A stretch of DNA of 64,000 bases from Koleobacter methoxysyntrophicus (GCF_017301615.1 NZ_CP059066.1:558001-622000); one strand, 5' to 3'. Positions 8,956 through 17,243 are shown, counted from the first letter of the stretch. Numbers and translations are program-made. The notes: a model not told the origin generated them from the sequence alone.

Positions 8956-9489
8956 TTACTCCTCCGTCCTCAATATACCTCGCCTTTCGTAAACATCCGC
9001 CGCTTCTCTGATTAAATTAGCATTGACTGCTGCGTTATAATCTTTTTCAAGCCCATCGGCAATCTCCAGGAGATCTTCCTTTGTCGATCTGTAAGGCCTT
9101 AAAGCATTGTATATTTCCAAAATCCTCCCATCCGGTATCATTGTAAGTTCAGCAGCCCTGCGGAGGTTGTTGGCAAACTGGTATCTGCCTATTTTCTCAG
9201 CCATCTTGGCCTGCATTTTTAAGGTTTCAGGTGTTATCCTTACATCAGCAGCTGTTATTTTTCCGTTTAATACATTTTCAAGGGTTATATCCTTAAGCTT
9301 TTTGCCTGTTGGTGTTTTAACAAGTTCAGGCCTTTTGGTAGCAAGAGGATAATCAGTTTCCGGATTAAGGTCTTCCTCACCGCCTCCTACAACCATTTTT
9401 GGTACAGCAGGTGATTCATTCATCTGCATTTTCTTTAAAACTTCCCTAACCAATTCCTCAACTAATTTTTCCTGATTCAAAATCTCCAC
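8956..9489 (-). CDS. pduE: PduE, small subunit of diol dehydratase
   Basis: This 177-residue small subunit belongs to the adenosylcobalamin-dependent propanediol/glycerol dehydratase. Recognisable parts are DYPLATKRPELVKTPTGK near residues 45-65, LENVLNGKITAADVRITP, and the late AALRPYRSTKEDL-like segment. The first 20 residues (LNQEKLVEELVREVLKKMQ) are an amphipathic encapsulation helix. It starts 10 bases after the pduD stop, and a purine-rich box (GGAGGTGGA) precedes its ATG. Length and order (C-D-E) match the family. Its activity needs an intact large subunit, which this locus lacks. Confidence 0.94.
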   Translation of the reverse strand: MEILNQEKLVEELVREVLKKMQMNESPAVPKMVVGGGEEDLNPETDYPLATKRPELVKTPTGKKLKDITLENVLNGKITAADVRITPETLKMQAKMAEKIGRYQFANNLRRAAELTMIPDGRILEIYNALRPYRSTKEDLLEIADGLEKDYNAAVNANLIREAADVYERRGILRTEE

Positions 9490-9499
9490 CTCCTATTTA

Positions 9500-10150
9500 C
9501 TACTTAAATCGAACTTCAAGTTCAATGGGTTTGGCCCCTTTTGCCACATGCTGGGTCTCCTTAATATGCAGAACAGCAGCCTTTGCTTGGTATTTGGGTC
9601 TTGCCATCTGATCATTTCTAACTGGCACGGGTCTTGGTCTCTCTCCCTTGGCATATTTGGCAGCATTTCTACCAATTGCTCTGTAGGTTTCCAGATCAAG
9701 AAGGGGAGACTGAGGGAATAGTTCCAGGTTGTTTAGCGGGACTAAATCTTTCTGGTGAATCAGCGTTGTACCCCGGGATTGTATGCCTATACCAATACCT
9801 GAACCGCTTAGTTTTGCTGCATCATTTCCGATAACCCCCAGATCTGATGAACGCTTTATCCTTACAATTCTGGCCTTTAAACCCTCTTCCTCGATTCCTG
9901 CAATTATCTCACGCAGAACCTTTGAATGGGGTATATTTGTAATTGTTTTTGTTTGATGCACTCCAAAGGATGGACTCAAGCCAATTACTACCTCACTGGC
10001 ATCGGTCCCTTTTCTGACCTCTCCTTTTTCAATCAATTCCATACCAAAAACTTCAGCAGCTGGTTTTTTGGCAAGATTGGTATTCTGCTGACCCAAACTC
10101 TGTATTACCTGAGCTGCTATTTCACGGATTAATTCATCGCTCAATCGCAT
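9500..10150 (-). CDS. pduD: PduD, medium subunit of diol dehydratase
   Basis: This 216-residue medium subunit contributes to the cobalamin-binding face of diol dehydratase. Family landmarks are [20 protein letters not shown] near residues 60-80, [22 protein letters not shown] near 98-118, and [15 protein letters not shown] near 122-138. Residues 1-20 ([18 protein letters not shown]) form the encapsulation helix typical of PduD. It follows the chimeric pduC remnant by 18 bases with a GAAAGGGGTGG box. The protein itself looks complete. Confidence 0.95.
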   Translation of the reverse strand: MRLSDELIREIAAQVIQSLGQQNTNLAKKPAAEVFGMELIEKGEVRKGTDASEVVIGLSPSFGVHQTKTITNIPHSKVLREIIAGIEEEGLKARIVRIKRSSDLGVIGNDAAKLSGSGIGIGIQSRGTTLIHQKDLVPLNNLELFPQSPLLDLETYRAIGRNAAKYAKGERPRPVPVRNDQMARPKYQAKAAVLHIKETQHVAKGAKPIELEVRFK

Positions 10151-10168
10151 GCTATTCCACCCCTTTCA

Positions 10169-11446
10169 TCAATCAAAATCCTCGGGCATTATGGCATTAC
10201 GGATATTCTTAATTTCTTCCCAGCGTTCTTTACTTATCCGGTACCCTGTTCCAGGCCCCTGATAATCATTTTTATTATTTACAGCGCTGATTACATTGAA
10301 ATCTTTATCAAGTATTGCCGATGTGTGTAGATAATCTCCTGATACCCTCTGTTTTAGAAGATTTAAAATCTTTTCTGCCACATCTTCAAAGCCTGCCCCA
10401 GCAAGAGCCTTTACTACATCTATACCTGTTACTCCCCTGTTGATCATCTCTTCAGCTGCCTTTAGGTCCTGAGGCACATCTCTGTCGGGCATATCCTTAC
10501 TACCATGAGCATATGTGGCCGCTTCAACCTCTTCAACCGCTATGGGCGGCAGGCCCAAACCCTTGAATACCGCCTGAATAGCCCTGGCAGCCTTGTTCCT
10601 TACAGCAATTACTTCTTCTTCAGATACGGGCCTTACTCCTCCATCAACCTGGAGGTCCCTCTGGAGGATGTTGTAATCATCAAAATCTTCAGCATCAAAG
10701 TTGGAACCAGCAAACATATTGTCATAGTTTGGAACTGCACTGTAACCGGAGAATATAAAATCCGTTCCCGGCAGGAACTGCATCATCGTTCTGGCAGTAC
10801 GCCTGACATCTGAGTGGGAGAAGGTCTGGTCATTACCTGATGCAACTTCCAAATCCAGCATTGTGGTAATAAGGTTTTCAGCCAGCACAGCTCTGATGCC
10901 GGAGGGAACAGCACCCGGCACTCCGATACAGCTGATGGAACCATTCTGCAATCCCTGAAGATATATATATAGTTCTGCAACTTCCTCAGGGTAGCTAGTA
11001 TTAAATATTCCTTCTTCTACTCCCTGCTTAATAATTTTTTTATAAATAGGTAGTGCTAATTCCATGTAATTATCTAGTATCTGACTTTCTAATTTAATAT
11101 TATTATTACGTGCAATTATTTTATAAATTTTCCAGCGCAGTTCTGAATATTGAACCTTGAAATCCAACATATCTCTGATAATTTTATTAAATTTTTCTAA
11201 AGCATTTAAATTCTTTACCTGATCTACCTTCTCTACTATATTAAGCTTCTTCTCTACATACTGCCTGGCAATAGTTTCTAATACCTCTTCTTTGGAATTA
11301 AAGTAATGATAAAACGCCCCTTTGGACAGGCCAACTTTATCAATAATATCGTTGATGGTAGTATTTTCATAACCCTTTTGGTAGAACAAATCCAGCGCTG
11401 CATCCAGAAACTCTTGTTTCCTGTTATCACTTTCCCTTGCTCCCAT
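10169..11446 (-). CDS. In-frame chimera: TetR repressor N-terminus joined to PduC C-terminus
   Basis: Residues 1-60 form a TetR helix-turn-helix (DAALDLFYQKGYENTTINDI, then GLSKGAFYHYFNSKEEVL) and residues 61-162 a typical TetR ligand/dimer domain. At about residues 163-168 the protein passes without a break into the diol dehydratase large subunit: QGLQNGSISCIGVPG, then SNDQTFSHSD, SGYSAVPNYDN, and the normal PduC end. By comparison with K. oxytoca PduC this is its residue about 295 onward. The parts holding catalytic His143, Glu170 and Glu221 are missing, while the Gln296, Asp335 and Ser362 regions remain. A deletion through short shared sequence is likely. An assembly collapse is possible. 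Confidence 0.85.
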   Translation of the reverse strand: MGARESDNRKQEFLDAALDLFYQKGYENTTINDIIDKVGLSKGAFYHYFNSKEEVLETIARQYVEKKLNIVEKVDQVKNLNALEKFNKIIRDMLDFKVQYSELRWKIYKIIARNNNIKLESQILDNYMELALPIYKKIIKQGVEEGIFNTSYPEEVAELYIYLQGLQNGSISCIGVPGAVPSGIRAVLAENLITTMLDLEVASGNDQTFSHSDVRRTARTMMQFLPGTDFIFSGYSAVPNYDNMFAGSNFDAEDFDDYNILQRDLQVDGGVRPVSEEEVIAVRNKAARAIQAVFKGLGLPPIAVEEVEAATYAHGSKDMPDRDVPQDLKAAEEMINRGVTGIDVVKALAGAGFEDVAEKILNLLKQRVSGDYLHTSAILDKDFNVISAVNNKNDYQGPGTGYRISKERWEEIKNIRNAIMPEDFD

Positions 11447-11473
11447 AAGGCACCACTTCCCTTATCATGAATT

Positions 11474-11490
11474 ATACCGACCGTCGGTAT
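11474..11490. promoter_or_regulatory. Palindromic TetR-type operator
   Basis: A perfect 17-bp palindrome, ATACCGAC-C-GTCGGTAT, lies 28 bases upstream of the chimeric tetR start. On the minus strand its last bases overlap a TATAAT -10-like hexamer. TetR repressors commonly bind such a site to repress their own promoter. I infer autoregulation, and possibly control of the whole downstream pdu operon, because no other promoter gap remains between the TetR part and the pdu genes. Confidence 0.75.
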
Positions 11491-11554
11491 GTTTTGATTA
11501 TAACACAACTTCTAATCTTATACAACAAACATTAAAGAAAAGTTATTCAAAGAT

Positions 11555-11581
11555 AAAAAATCCTCAACCAGTTTTGAGGAT
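11555..11581 (-). terminator. Intrinsic terminator
   Basis: On the minus strand ATCCTCAA pairs with TTGAGGAT (11560-11581), followed by a six-T run (11555-11560). It would end transcription coming from 11680 and above before the tetR promoter. Confidence 0.75.
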
Positions 11582-11629
11582 ATCTGCATACCCTTCTTAA
11601 AGCTTACTACAGTCCATACCCCTAATTTT

Positions 11630-11667
11630 CCGGCAGTTGTAAAACTAACGGGCAATAGAGCTGCCGG
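11630..11667. other. Stem-loop between accessory gene and pdu regulator
   Basis: CCGGCAG at 11630-11636 pairs with CTGCCGG at 11661-11667 across a 24-base loop. No T-run adjoins it. Its role is unknown. It may be a second, weaker terminator or the edge of a rearrangement at the border between the pdu locus and the accessory region. Confidence 0.4.
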
Positions 11668-11679
11668 TTATTGTACACT

Positions 11680-11973
11680 TTAAGTAGTATCTATATATTC
11701 AGAAATTTGCCTTTTTAATCTTACGTACTTATATTCCCATTTAAGGTTTTCAAAAAACATTTTGGCCAGTGATAATTTGGAGAAGTATATTTCTGGTATA
11801 CTAATTTCTCCTGGTATTTTACCCAGTAGTTCTTCTGTCCTATGAAGGGCGTCTTCTGGCTTCATTAATAATCTGTAAATAGAATACAGTAAACTAAAGT
11901 TAAAATAATAGCGTCCGTTGATAATACCTGCATATGGGTAACCACCCGGAATTCTGATAAGGTAATGTTTCAT
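11680..11973 (-). CDS. Unrecognised protein, probably a 3' remnant of a longer gene
   Basis: The ATG-initiated frame gives 97 residues starting KHYLIRIPGGYPYAGIINGR and ending in a charged helix (YKYVRLKRQISEYID). No ribosome-binding site precedes this ATG. The same frame is open for about 35 further codons upstream, with GGFETVLDAETDEEILF and no start codon, until a stop near 12095. That pattern suggests the 5' end was lost. I do not recognise the family. A terminator lies downstream at 11555-11581. The overlapping plus-strand methyltransferase remnant starts right where this open frame ends, so the two are probably joined debris. Confidence 0.45.
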   Translation of the reverse strand: MKHYLIRIPGGYPYAGIINGRYYFNFSLLYSIYRLLMKPEDALHRTEELLGKIPGEISIPEIYFSKLSLAKMFFENLKWEYKYVRLKRQISEYIDTT

Positions 11974-12108
11974 TATGAAAAGTATTTCTTCATCTGTTTC
12001 TGCATCTAAAACTGTCTCAAATCCTCCTGCAAATGATGCTTTAATCGAGTTTTCATTAAGGCAGATAACCTTACAGCATATTTTATTCTACCTTTTCTCT
12101 GATTAGCA

Positions 12109-12504
12109 TTGTTTGAAGCTGTATTACATGATGAGATATTACAAATAACTCCGATTATTGTCGGAATAGTTTTTATAATAATTGGTTGGGTAATTGCATA
12201 CTTTGCTAATCGAGAAATTGGGGTAAACTGGTCACCAATTATCGAAAAGACCAAAAGTCAAGAATTGGTCACATCAAACATTTATAGTTTTGTCAGACAC
12301 CCACTATATCTTTCCGGATTTTGTATCCTAATCGGAACCAATCTGTACTTTAGTAACAAATGGGCATGGATCGGATCGGTCATAGCAATAATAACAACCT
12401 TAATTCGCATTCCAATTGAAGAAAAGAAATTAAAAGAAAGATTTGGAGATGAATACACTGCATATATGAAGAAAACAAAAGCAATCATTCCTTGGATTTT
12501 TTAA
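12109..12504 (+). pseudogene. Isoprenylcysteine carboxyl methyltransferase-family protein, 5'-truncated
   Basis: This 131-codon frame shows two or three membrane segments (IIVGIVFIIIGWVIAYF, WAWIGSVIAIITTLI). It carries the family signature YSFVRHPLYLSGF near residues 58-70, and the usual end is EYTAYMKKTKAIIPWI. Such integral membrane methyltransferases use S-adenosylmethionine; family members here would normally have about 180-200 residues. The frame begins at a TTG just after a stop at 12100, with no ribosome-binding site, so the first membrane helices appear to be lost. It is one of few plus-strand genes in this part. Confidence 0.65.
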
Positions 12505-12675
12505 TTTTTGTATACTTTACCGGCCTTCGCATAACCCAGAATTTCCGCAAGGGTGCGGTTCAGAAGGAATATAGGGTTTGCTGCACCATATGCCCTCTGT
12601 CACAGACTGGATAAATCTAATCTCTTAGGATCATGAAGAGCACCAGCATAAATTTTATACTGTGAAACTCGGGAT

Positions 12676-12957
12676 CTATTTTACATTATTCAGCAAATTA
12701 CTCAAATGAGAATAGAGGTCATTAATTCTGACCATTATAGTTGACAGCCTACCTTGAAAACCCCCTTGACCATAATGTTGTGAATATCGGATCATTTTTT
12801 CGATATCGCTGTAATCCAATACAAGGGTTTGATTTTTACTGGAATACTGTCTTTGCAACTTTCTAATAAGATCCTGAAAGCCGCCTTGACCCTTAACTTC
12901 TTTAAGAAGTGGTGCCATATCTTCAACCGATAAGCTTTCTATAAATATTTTATACAA
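12676..12957 (-). CDS. Small unrecognised protein
   Basis: About 93 residues if translation begins at TTG 12957, which has AGGAGG 9 bases upstream. A longer frame opens at ATG 12999 but would place that box inside the gene. The sequence repeats a GQGGFQ motif (near residues 23 and 64), each before a charged stretch: QDLIRKLQRQYSSK and GRLSTIMVRINDLY. There is no signal peptide or membrane segment. I do not recognise the family. A short frame lies directly upstream (13008-13115). Confidence 0.5.
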   Translation of the reverse strand: MYKIFIESLSVEDMAPLLKEVKGQGGFQDLIRKLQRQYSSKNQTLVLDYSDIEKMIRYSQHYGQGGFQGRLSTIMVRINDLYSHLSNLLNNVK

Positions 12958-13007
12958 CCCTCTCTTCCTCCTTTCTAACTTTAGTTTCACATAACTCATC
13001 CATCTGC

Positions 13008-13115
13008 TTACAAAATCCTGCCCTTGTAGAATTTTACCGCCATCTTCTGATATTGCTGATTTACAGGGGCCTGTACTATTTTTCTAATATCTTCTTTGTC
13101 ATCAAAAACCCTCAT
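13008..13115 (-). other. Short 35-codon frame, probably a gene remnant
   Basis: The frame reads MRVFDDKEDIRKIVQAPVNQ and stops at 13008. It remains open for 12 codons upstream (IELLGDAV) before a stop. No ribosome-binding site is evident. It may be the tail of a gene that stood before the small protein at 12676. The flanking 13116-13265 holds nothing I can support. Confidence 0.25.
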
Positions 13116-13265
13116 TACTGCATCTCCAAGTAATTCAATGGTTTGTAGAATTTACTTTTACAGTAAAACCTATTTCTTCTTTAATTTCATTACAGTTTGC
13201 AGCGCACAGACATATCTGAGTAATACTTAAGTTCTAGAGTTCCAGGATTATAGATTTACATATAA

Positions 13266-14024
13266 TCAATCTTGTTTGCCCATTTTTGAATTTGAGGTTA
13301 TTAGGCGGCTGCGCTCTTTAACAGAAACTAAAGTTTCCAATTCTCTTAATGCGTCTTTACCTATCCAAGCCAGATTTCTGCTTGAACTCTCACAAAATTC
13401 ATGGGCTAAAATAATTGCCTTCTCTTGACAACAAAAATCTTTCTTTCCAATTTCTCTTAATGCCCAACTAATTGCTTTTTTAACATGGGGTCTGTCTTCA
13501 TCAGCATAAGATTTAATTAAATATAAATATTTATCAATTGTTTCTGTAGCAAGATTTTTATTATGTACTACTGTAGTTGCTATCAAACAATAAGCGGCCC
13601 TTTTATAATACGTTCTGCTATCATCACACCATTCAAAAATAAGGTGTTCGTAATTGGGCATTTTTACAATTAAATTTTTGCATATATGGTCACATAAATC
13701 CCATGATGCAACATCTTTCATGAGTCTGTCAATATAAGCAAAATTAATCATGCTTATGTCAGCAATTAAAACAGAAAGCAGTTTTGCTTCATGGTATCCT
13801 GTTGCCCATAATTCATTAGATAATGATTGAGATACACCAATTTTTTTTGCAAGTTTTCTTATATCTTTTGTAGACACACCGATACTATTTTCTTCTGGTA
13901 TTCCCATTTTAACTACATTATTTTTAAATTTATCAGAACTAATCTTATATAGATATTCTATTGTTTCTTTTTTTGTCCCACCCGCTTCTGTTTCCGAAAA
14001 ATTACCTGTCCCAAAACCAGTAAA
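13266..14024 (-). CDS. AlkD-like DNA alkylation repair protein (HEAT-like repeats)
   Basis: AlkD-family glycosylases remove alkylated purines from DNA using a superhelix of HEAT-like repeats. Landmarks are GIPEENSIGVSTKDIRKLAKK, ELWATGYHEAKLLSVLIAD, DVASWDLCDHICKNL with the family's catalytic-region W and D, and KRAAYCLIATTVVHNK. About 252 residues from ATG 14024 (GGAAG box 5 bases away). Another ATG at 14039 and a longer frame overlapping the upstream VOC gene are possible. It lies 45 bases after that gene and may share its transcript. Confidence 0.8.
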   Translation of the reverse strand, partial: FTGFGTGNFSETEAGGTKKETIEYLYKISSDKFKNNVVKMGIPEENSIGVSTKDIRKLAKKIGVSQSLSNELWATGYHEAKLLSVLIADISMINFAYIDRLMKDVASWDLCDHICKNLIVKMPNYEHLIFEWCDDSRTYYKRAAYCLIATTVVHNKNLATETIDKYLYLIKSYADEDRPHVKKAISWALREIGKKDFCCQEKAIILAHEFCESSSRNLAWIGKDALRELETLVSVKERSRLITSNSKMGKQD

Positions 14025-14068
14025 CATTTTATCTTCCATATTAAATCCGTAGCTATTATACTTATAGT

Positions 14069-14536
14069 CTACTCTAAACAAGATTTGACATAATCAACCG
14101 GTACATCCATTCTAATAGCAGTTTCTTCAATTGATAGACCGCTGTTTAAGAATCTTCTGACAACCATAATCATATTTTCCCCAACTTCAATAATATGTTT
14201 ATCAGGGTCGTAAAACCGAACAACACGCTGTCCCCAAGAGTGTTCTACCACGGGATGTAAATAGTTAATGTCTTCAATGGAATTCATCTTTTGAATAAAA
14301 CCATCAAAATCGTCTTCCTCAAAATATAACTCTGCTGCATTTCCTCCAAAAACAATTTCACTATCCTGTTTGTTGATAAAAGTCAACCAAGTATCTTTCG
14401 TCTGCAATACAATACCGCCTGTTAAAGTTACGTTTGCGCCAAAATCTACAATAACTTCTAAACCAAGCACTTCATAGTAAAATCGCTTTGACTTTTCCAT
14501 ATTCGAAACAACTATCAACGGATTTGAGAATTCCAT
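14069..14536 (-). CDS. VOC/glyoxalase-superfamily protein with C-terminal helical tail
   Basis: This 155-residue protein has two beta-alpha-beta-beta-beta modules of the vicinal oxygen chelate fold: NPLIVVSNMEKSKRFYYEVL, then FYDPDKHIIEVGENM near residues 108-123. The final 30 residues (LNSGLSIEETAIRMDVPVD) are an added helix-turn-helix-like tail. The substrate is unknown. Many such proteins confer resistance to small electrophiles or antibiotics, but nothing here proves that. ATG 14536 follows AGGAGG by 7 bases, so the 9 codons upstream are not used. Confidence 0.8.
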   Translation of the reverse strand: MEFSNPLIVVSNMEKSKRFYYEVLGLEVIVDFGANVTLTGGIVLQTKDTWLTFINKQDSEIVFGGNAAELYFEEDDFDGFIQKMNSIEDINYLHPVVEHSWGQRVVRFYDPDKHIIEVGENMIMVVRRFLNSGLSIEETAIRMDVPVDYVKSCLE

Positions 14537-14610
14537 TGTACACCTCCTAACGAAGAAGCTCATTTTTCAGTAATGGTAAAATGTCAGGTTCAAGGTGTGA
14601 ACTGTGAATA

Positions 14611-14772
14611 TTAATAAAGGCTACCAGGGTCTTCATACAGGATTTTGGTATTTATGGCATATTCTTTGTTATAATCGTCGGGATTACCTTTGATATATCC
14701 AGATTTTAAAAGATGCTCCACAATATACTCTTCAAATCCCTTTTCTAAAAGTTCTTCAGGAGTTTTAGCCAT
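14611..14772 (-). pseudogene. HsdR N-terminal fragment (type I restriction remnant)
   Basis: Fifty-three codons starting MAKTPEELLEKGFEEYIVEH, followed by DDYNKEYAI, match the extreme N-terminus of type I restriction R subunits. The frame then stops at 14611, where a full HsdR would run about 1000 residues. It stands directly downstream of a nuclease-like gene and an HsdS tail, i.e. in the normal M-S-R order, so it is the stump of a decayed type I system. Confidence 0.75.
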
Positions 14773-14787
14773 TTAAGTCCCCCCAGA

Positions 14788-15696
14788 CTAATTTTCATCA
14801 TAACTTTTTGCTATAAGCGCTTTAGCCTTTTCAAAATCATCTTTACTGGTTATCCTAACCTCTAAGTTTCCTGTGCCGTAATGGCCGATATTTCTTACAT
14901 CTCTGGTAAAGCCTTCTTTTAACTCTACCTCGTCAGGATTTATATTCAAATACATAAGGATTGTTTTGCTTTTGGGATATACTTCTACACAGGCAAAATT
15001 TCGTATCTTTTTAAAAGCAATGTAGTATTTCAAAACTTTTTCCTGGATGTCATCTCCAAGGTTTAATATAAAGTCTCTTACTGAATAATACATATCCTGT
15101 AATTCCTTATCGGCCTGTTGAAGGTTCTCTGTTACTGTTTTATATATGTTAGATTTAGTTGTGCCATCATCTGAAACTATTGCTGTTTGAGATGCTGTAG
15201 TGGCATTTACCAGTTCAAATAAAATCAAATCGTCCTCATATTTTTTATATCTAATAAGTTCTATATTCCTATTAATCTGTTTTACAGCGTATTCATCAAA
15301 CTTTGTAAAATCACCTGCAATACACAAAAGTCTCGGCATAGACCATTCAATCTTATCGGCAATATCCTTTCCCAATTTCTCCATTACAAGTAATTTGAAC
15401 TCTGCTTTATGGTCCATTAGCCAGTCAAGATAAAACAGCCCCTGATTTATTACATTTTCATTTAATGCCCTCTTGTATTCCAGTATAACTGGGCAGTAAT
15501 TTTCATCTATACCCAAAGAATCTATTCGTCCGCCATGATTCTTGCCCGTAGAGTACTCTGACGCCAGAAAAGTAATACCGAAAAATGCTTCCATATTATT
15601 TTCAATTAAAGTTTGAATAGACTTTTCGATTGCTACCGAAGTACCTACAAGTTCTTTTACTCCGTTTTTGATTCTAAAAAGTTTTAAATCGCCCAT
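14788..15696 (-). CDS. DUF5655/NucS-like (DUF91) nuclease-fold protein
   Basis: This 302-residue protein commonly accompanies type I restriction loci. Residues about 40-100 carry a PD-(D/E)xK-like core: GGRIDSLGIDENYCPVILEYKR, with D, E-x-K and neighbouring Gln-rich NQGLFYLDWL. The C-terminal third (FACVEVYPKSKTILMYLNI, GNLEVRI) resembles the DUF5655 domain. It may be a nuclease or a nucleic-acid binder. ATG 15696 follows GGAG by 8 bases. The neighbours on both sides are broken hsd genes, so this intact gene may be the sole survivor of that locus. Confidence 0.7.
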   Translation of the reverse strand: MGDLKLFRIKNGVKELVGTSVAIEKSIQTLIENNMEAFFGITFLASEYSTGKNHGGRIDSLGIDENYCPVILEYKRALNENVINQGLFYLDWLMDHKAEFKLLVMEKLGKDIADKIEWSMPRLLCIAGDFTKFDEYAVKQINRNIELIRYKKYEDDLILFELVNATTASQTAIVSDDGTTKSNIYKTVTENLQQADKELQDMYYSVRDFILNLGDDIQEKVLKYYIAFKKIRNFACVEVYPKSKTILMYLNINPDEVELKEGFTRDVRNIGHYGTGNLEVRITSKDDFEKAKALIAKSYDEN

Positions 15697-15711
15697 ATGA
15701 CCCACTCCAAG

Positions 15712-15930
15712 TTAATTGTTAATATTGTAATCCCTAACATCAATTTTACCCGTTACTGCTTCAGATATAAGGGATTGGCGGTATTCTTTTAGTTTTTGGA
15801 TTTGTGCTTGTATATCCTTAACCAAATCGGTAATCTGCGCAGTATAATTATCAAGATATTGTACAATACGCATTTGCTCATTTTTATCTGGTAATGCACA
15901 TTCCCATGCACCAATATCGGAGGCATTAAC
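15712..15930 (-). pseudogene. HsdS C-terminal fragment
   Basis: The frame ending at 15712 reads ALPDKNEQMRIVQYLDNYT, then LKEYRQSLISEAVTGKIDVR. This is the final coiled-coil and tail of type I specificity subunits (NEQ...IV..L, then SLISEAVTGKIDV). The rest of the subunit is absent: upstream of about 15930 the frame is overlapped by an unrelated reading frame. With the HsdR stump it marks a degraded type I system. Confidence 0.8.
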
Positions 15931-16255
15931 TGCTGGATGCCTCTTCTTCAGTAATAGGAAATCCGTGTTCCATCATACAATTTACGAAACTTTGAATTTT
16001 TTGCTCATAATTAATTGGATTATTATTATATTGATTTTGATATTGGTATGTCTGTCTTAATATATACATCGCAAGTACTCTATTCTTATTATATTTCTGA
16101 AGCAAATAATCAAATTGTTCTTTCTGTGAAGGTTCTACACTCTTTAATAATATATTCTCCTTTCGCGCAAGGAAAGCTATATAAGAGCTTTCACCTTGCG
16201 CAATAGCGCTATTAATGTCGTAATATTCCCATTTATCAGCATCTCCTTCTACCAA
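15926..16255 (-). CDS. Unrecognised frame, possibly a gene remnant
   Basis: About 109 codons; the frame is open a further 12 codons upstream with no clear start or ribosome-binding site. It has a Gln/Asn/Tyr-rich middle (YILRQTYQYQNQYNNNP) and an acidic end (ITEEEA). No family is recognised. It overlaps the HsdS tail frame at its end, which suggests that two unrelated pieces were joined here. Expression is doubtful. Confidence 0.3.
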   Translation of the reverse strand: MVEGDADKWEYYDINSAIAQGESSYIAFLARKENILLKSVEPSQKEQFDYLLQKYNKNRVLAMYILRQTYQYQNQYNNNPINYEQKIQSFVNCMMEHGFPITEEEASSS

Positions 16256-16378
16256 GGCTATCTGTGGATTAGTACTATCCGCCTATGATCCCTATTGAGC
16301 CTGCATCTCTTGTATGCATATTGAATTTATAAGATAAGTATAATGGCAGCAGTGAACTGAAAAATGTACTGATAAACG

Positions 16379-16560
16379 CTACTTACTTGTTTTTATAATA
16401 TTTCTTCCATCTGTTTTATCAATGTCAAATAAAGCATTACCAGTTATAACGGGACTATTAATCTGTGTAAAATCCACATTGTTCCTGTCGAGAGTAACAT
16501 CCAGAACTACTTTATTATCTTTTACAAAAACTGATTCTACTGTAAAAACCTATTTTATTG
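16379..16560 (-). pseudogene. Short coding remnant of an unrecognised gene
   Basis: The minus-strand frame ending at 16379 reads VESVFVKDNKVVLDVTLDRN, then VDFTQINSPVITGNALFDID, with good coding character but no start. Upstream sequence has stops. The wider gap 16256-16664 holds nothing else I can support, apart from fragments repeating a TTTTACAGTAGAAT-like word also seen near 13150. Confidence 0.35.
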
Positions 16561-16664
16561 TCTTTGCACCACTATATATAGGTGTCAACCTTCTGAGTAT
16601 CCACTATATAAAGATTCAAAACTTTCTACTGTAGAATCAACTTATATATTTACATAAAAAAGTT

Positions 16665-17243
16665 CTACTCAAAATAGCGGCTTTTGTCATAATATACAAT
16701 TTCAAATTTTATTCCTTCAGGGTCCTTAAAAAAGAAAGCATAGTAATCGGGACAATATTCAGGATAGAATCGAGGTGATGAAACAATTTGAGCACCTACA
16801 GATTTTATTTTATCATACAAATAATCTACTTCGTCATTTGATTCTGCAAAAAAAGCCAAATGGTGAAGAGACCCTGGTCTTCGGCGATGTATTTGCTCAT
16901 TTGAAAATTGGCTTCTTGAGTTTATTAAACCTATAGATATAATTTTATGATGGTATTCTATTGACTCATATTCATGTTCTGGAATTTTCGTATATTCTTT
17001 TAGATTTAAGTCGTAACCCAAATATGGTAATAGATTATCATAAAACTTTTCAGCCTCTTTTAAATTACACACTGTTATGTGTATGTGGTCGACTATCAGT
17101 TTGAATTCCAATGTTCTTTCCAGCAGGAAGGCCAAAAAGCAAATTAAGAAGTGCCCTTTAATCCTCGGCTCTGTCCAATGAAAAATCGGCCTGACCTCCA
17201 GACTACTTTTCATGATCCGGAACGACTCTTCGATCTTCCACAA
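16665..17243 (-). CDS. VOC-family protein fused in frame to a transposase tail
   Basis: Residues 1-48 (MWKIEESFRIMKSSLEVRP, then GHFLICFLAFLLERTLE) are the C-terminal end of an IS1634-family transposase. From about residue 50 the frame becomes a VOC/glyoxalase protein: IVDHIHITVCNLKEAEKFYD, then RPGSLHHLAFFAES and FFFKDPEGIKFEIVYYD, ending normally. The VOC domain alone (16665-17097) is complete except for its start codon, which the IS debris replaced. The VOC part shows H in HIHI, H in LHHLAF and E in FEIV, plausible metal ligands. Whether the fusion is translated is unknown. Confidence 0.7.
   Translation of the reverse strand: MWKIEESFRIMKSSLEVRPIFHWTEPRIKGHFLICFLAFLLERTLEFKLIVDHIHITVCNLKEAEKFYDNLLPYLGYDLNLKEYTKIPEHEYESIEYHHKIISIGLINSRSQFSNEQIHRRRPGSLHHLAFFAESNDEVDYLYDKIKSVGAQIVSSPRFYPEYCPDYYAFFFKDPEGIKFEIVYYDKSRYFE

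Noticed and set aside
1-11680. A cobalamin riboswitch controlling the pdu genes
   Set aside because: I looked for B12-box-like sequence upstream of the operon and in its gaps and saw none. Gaps inside the operon are too short.
12006-12254. An 82-codon minus frame opposite the methyltransferase remnant
   Set aside because: It is antisense to a clearly recognisable RHPLY-motif protein and has no family of its own.
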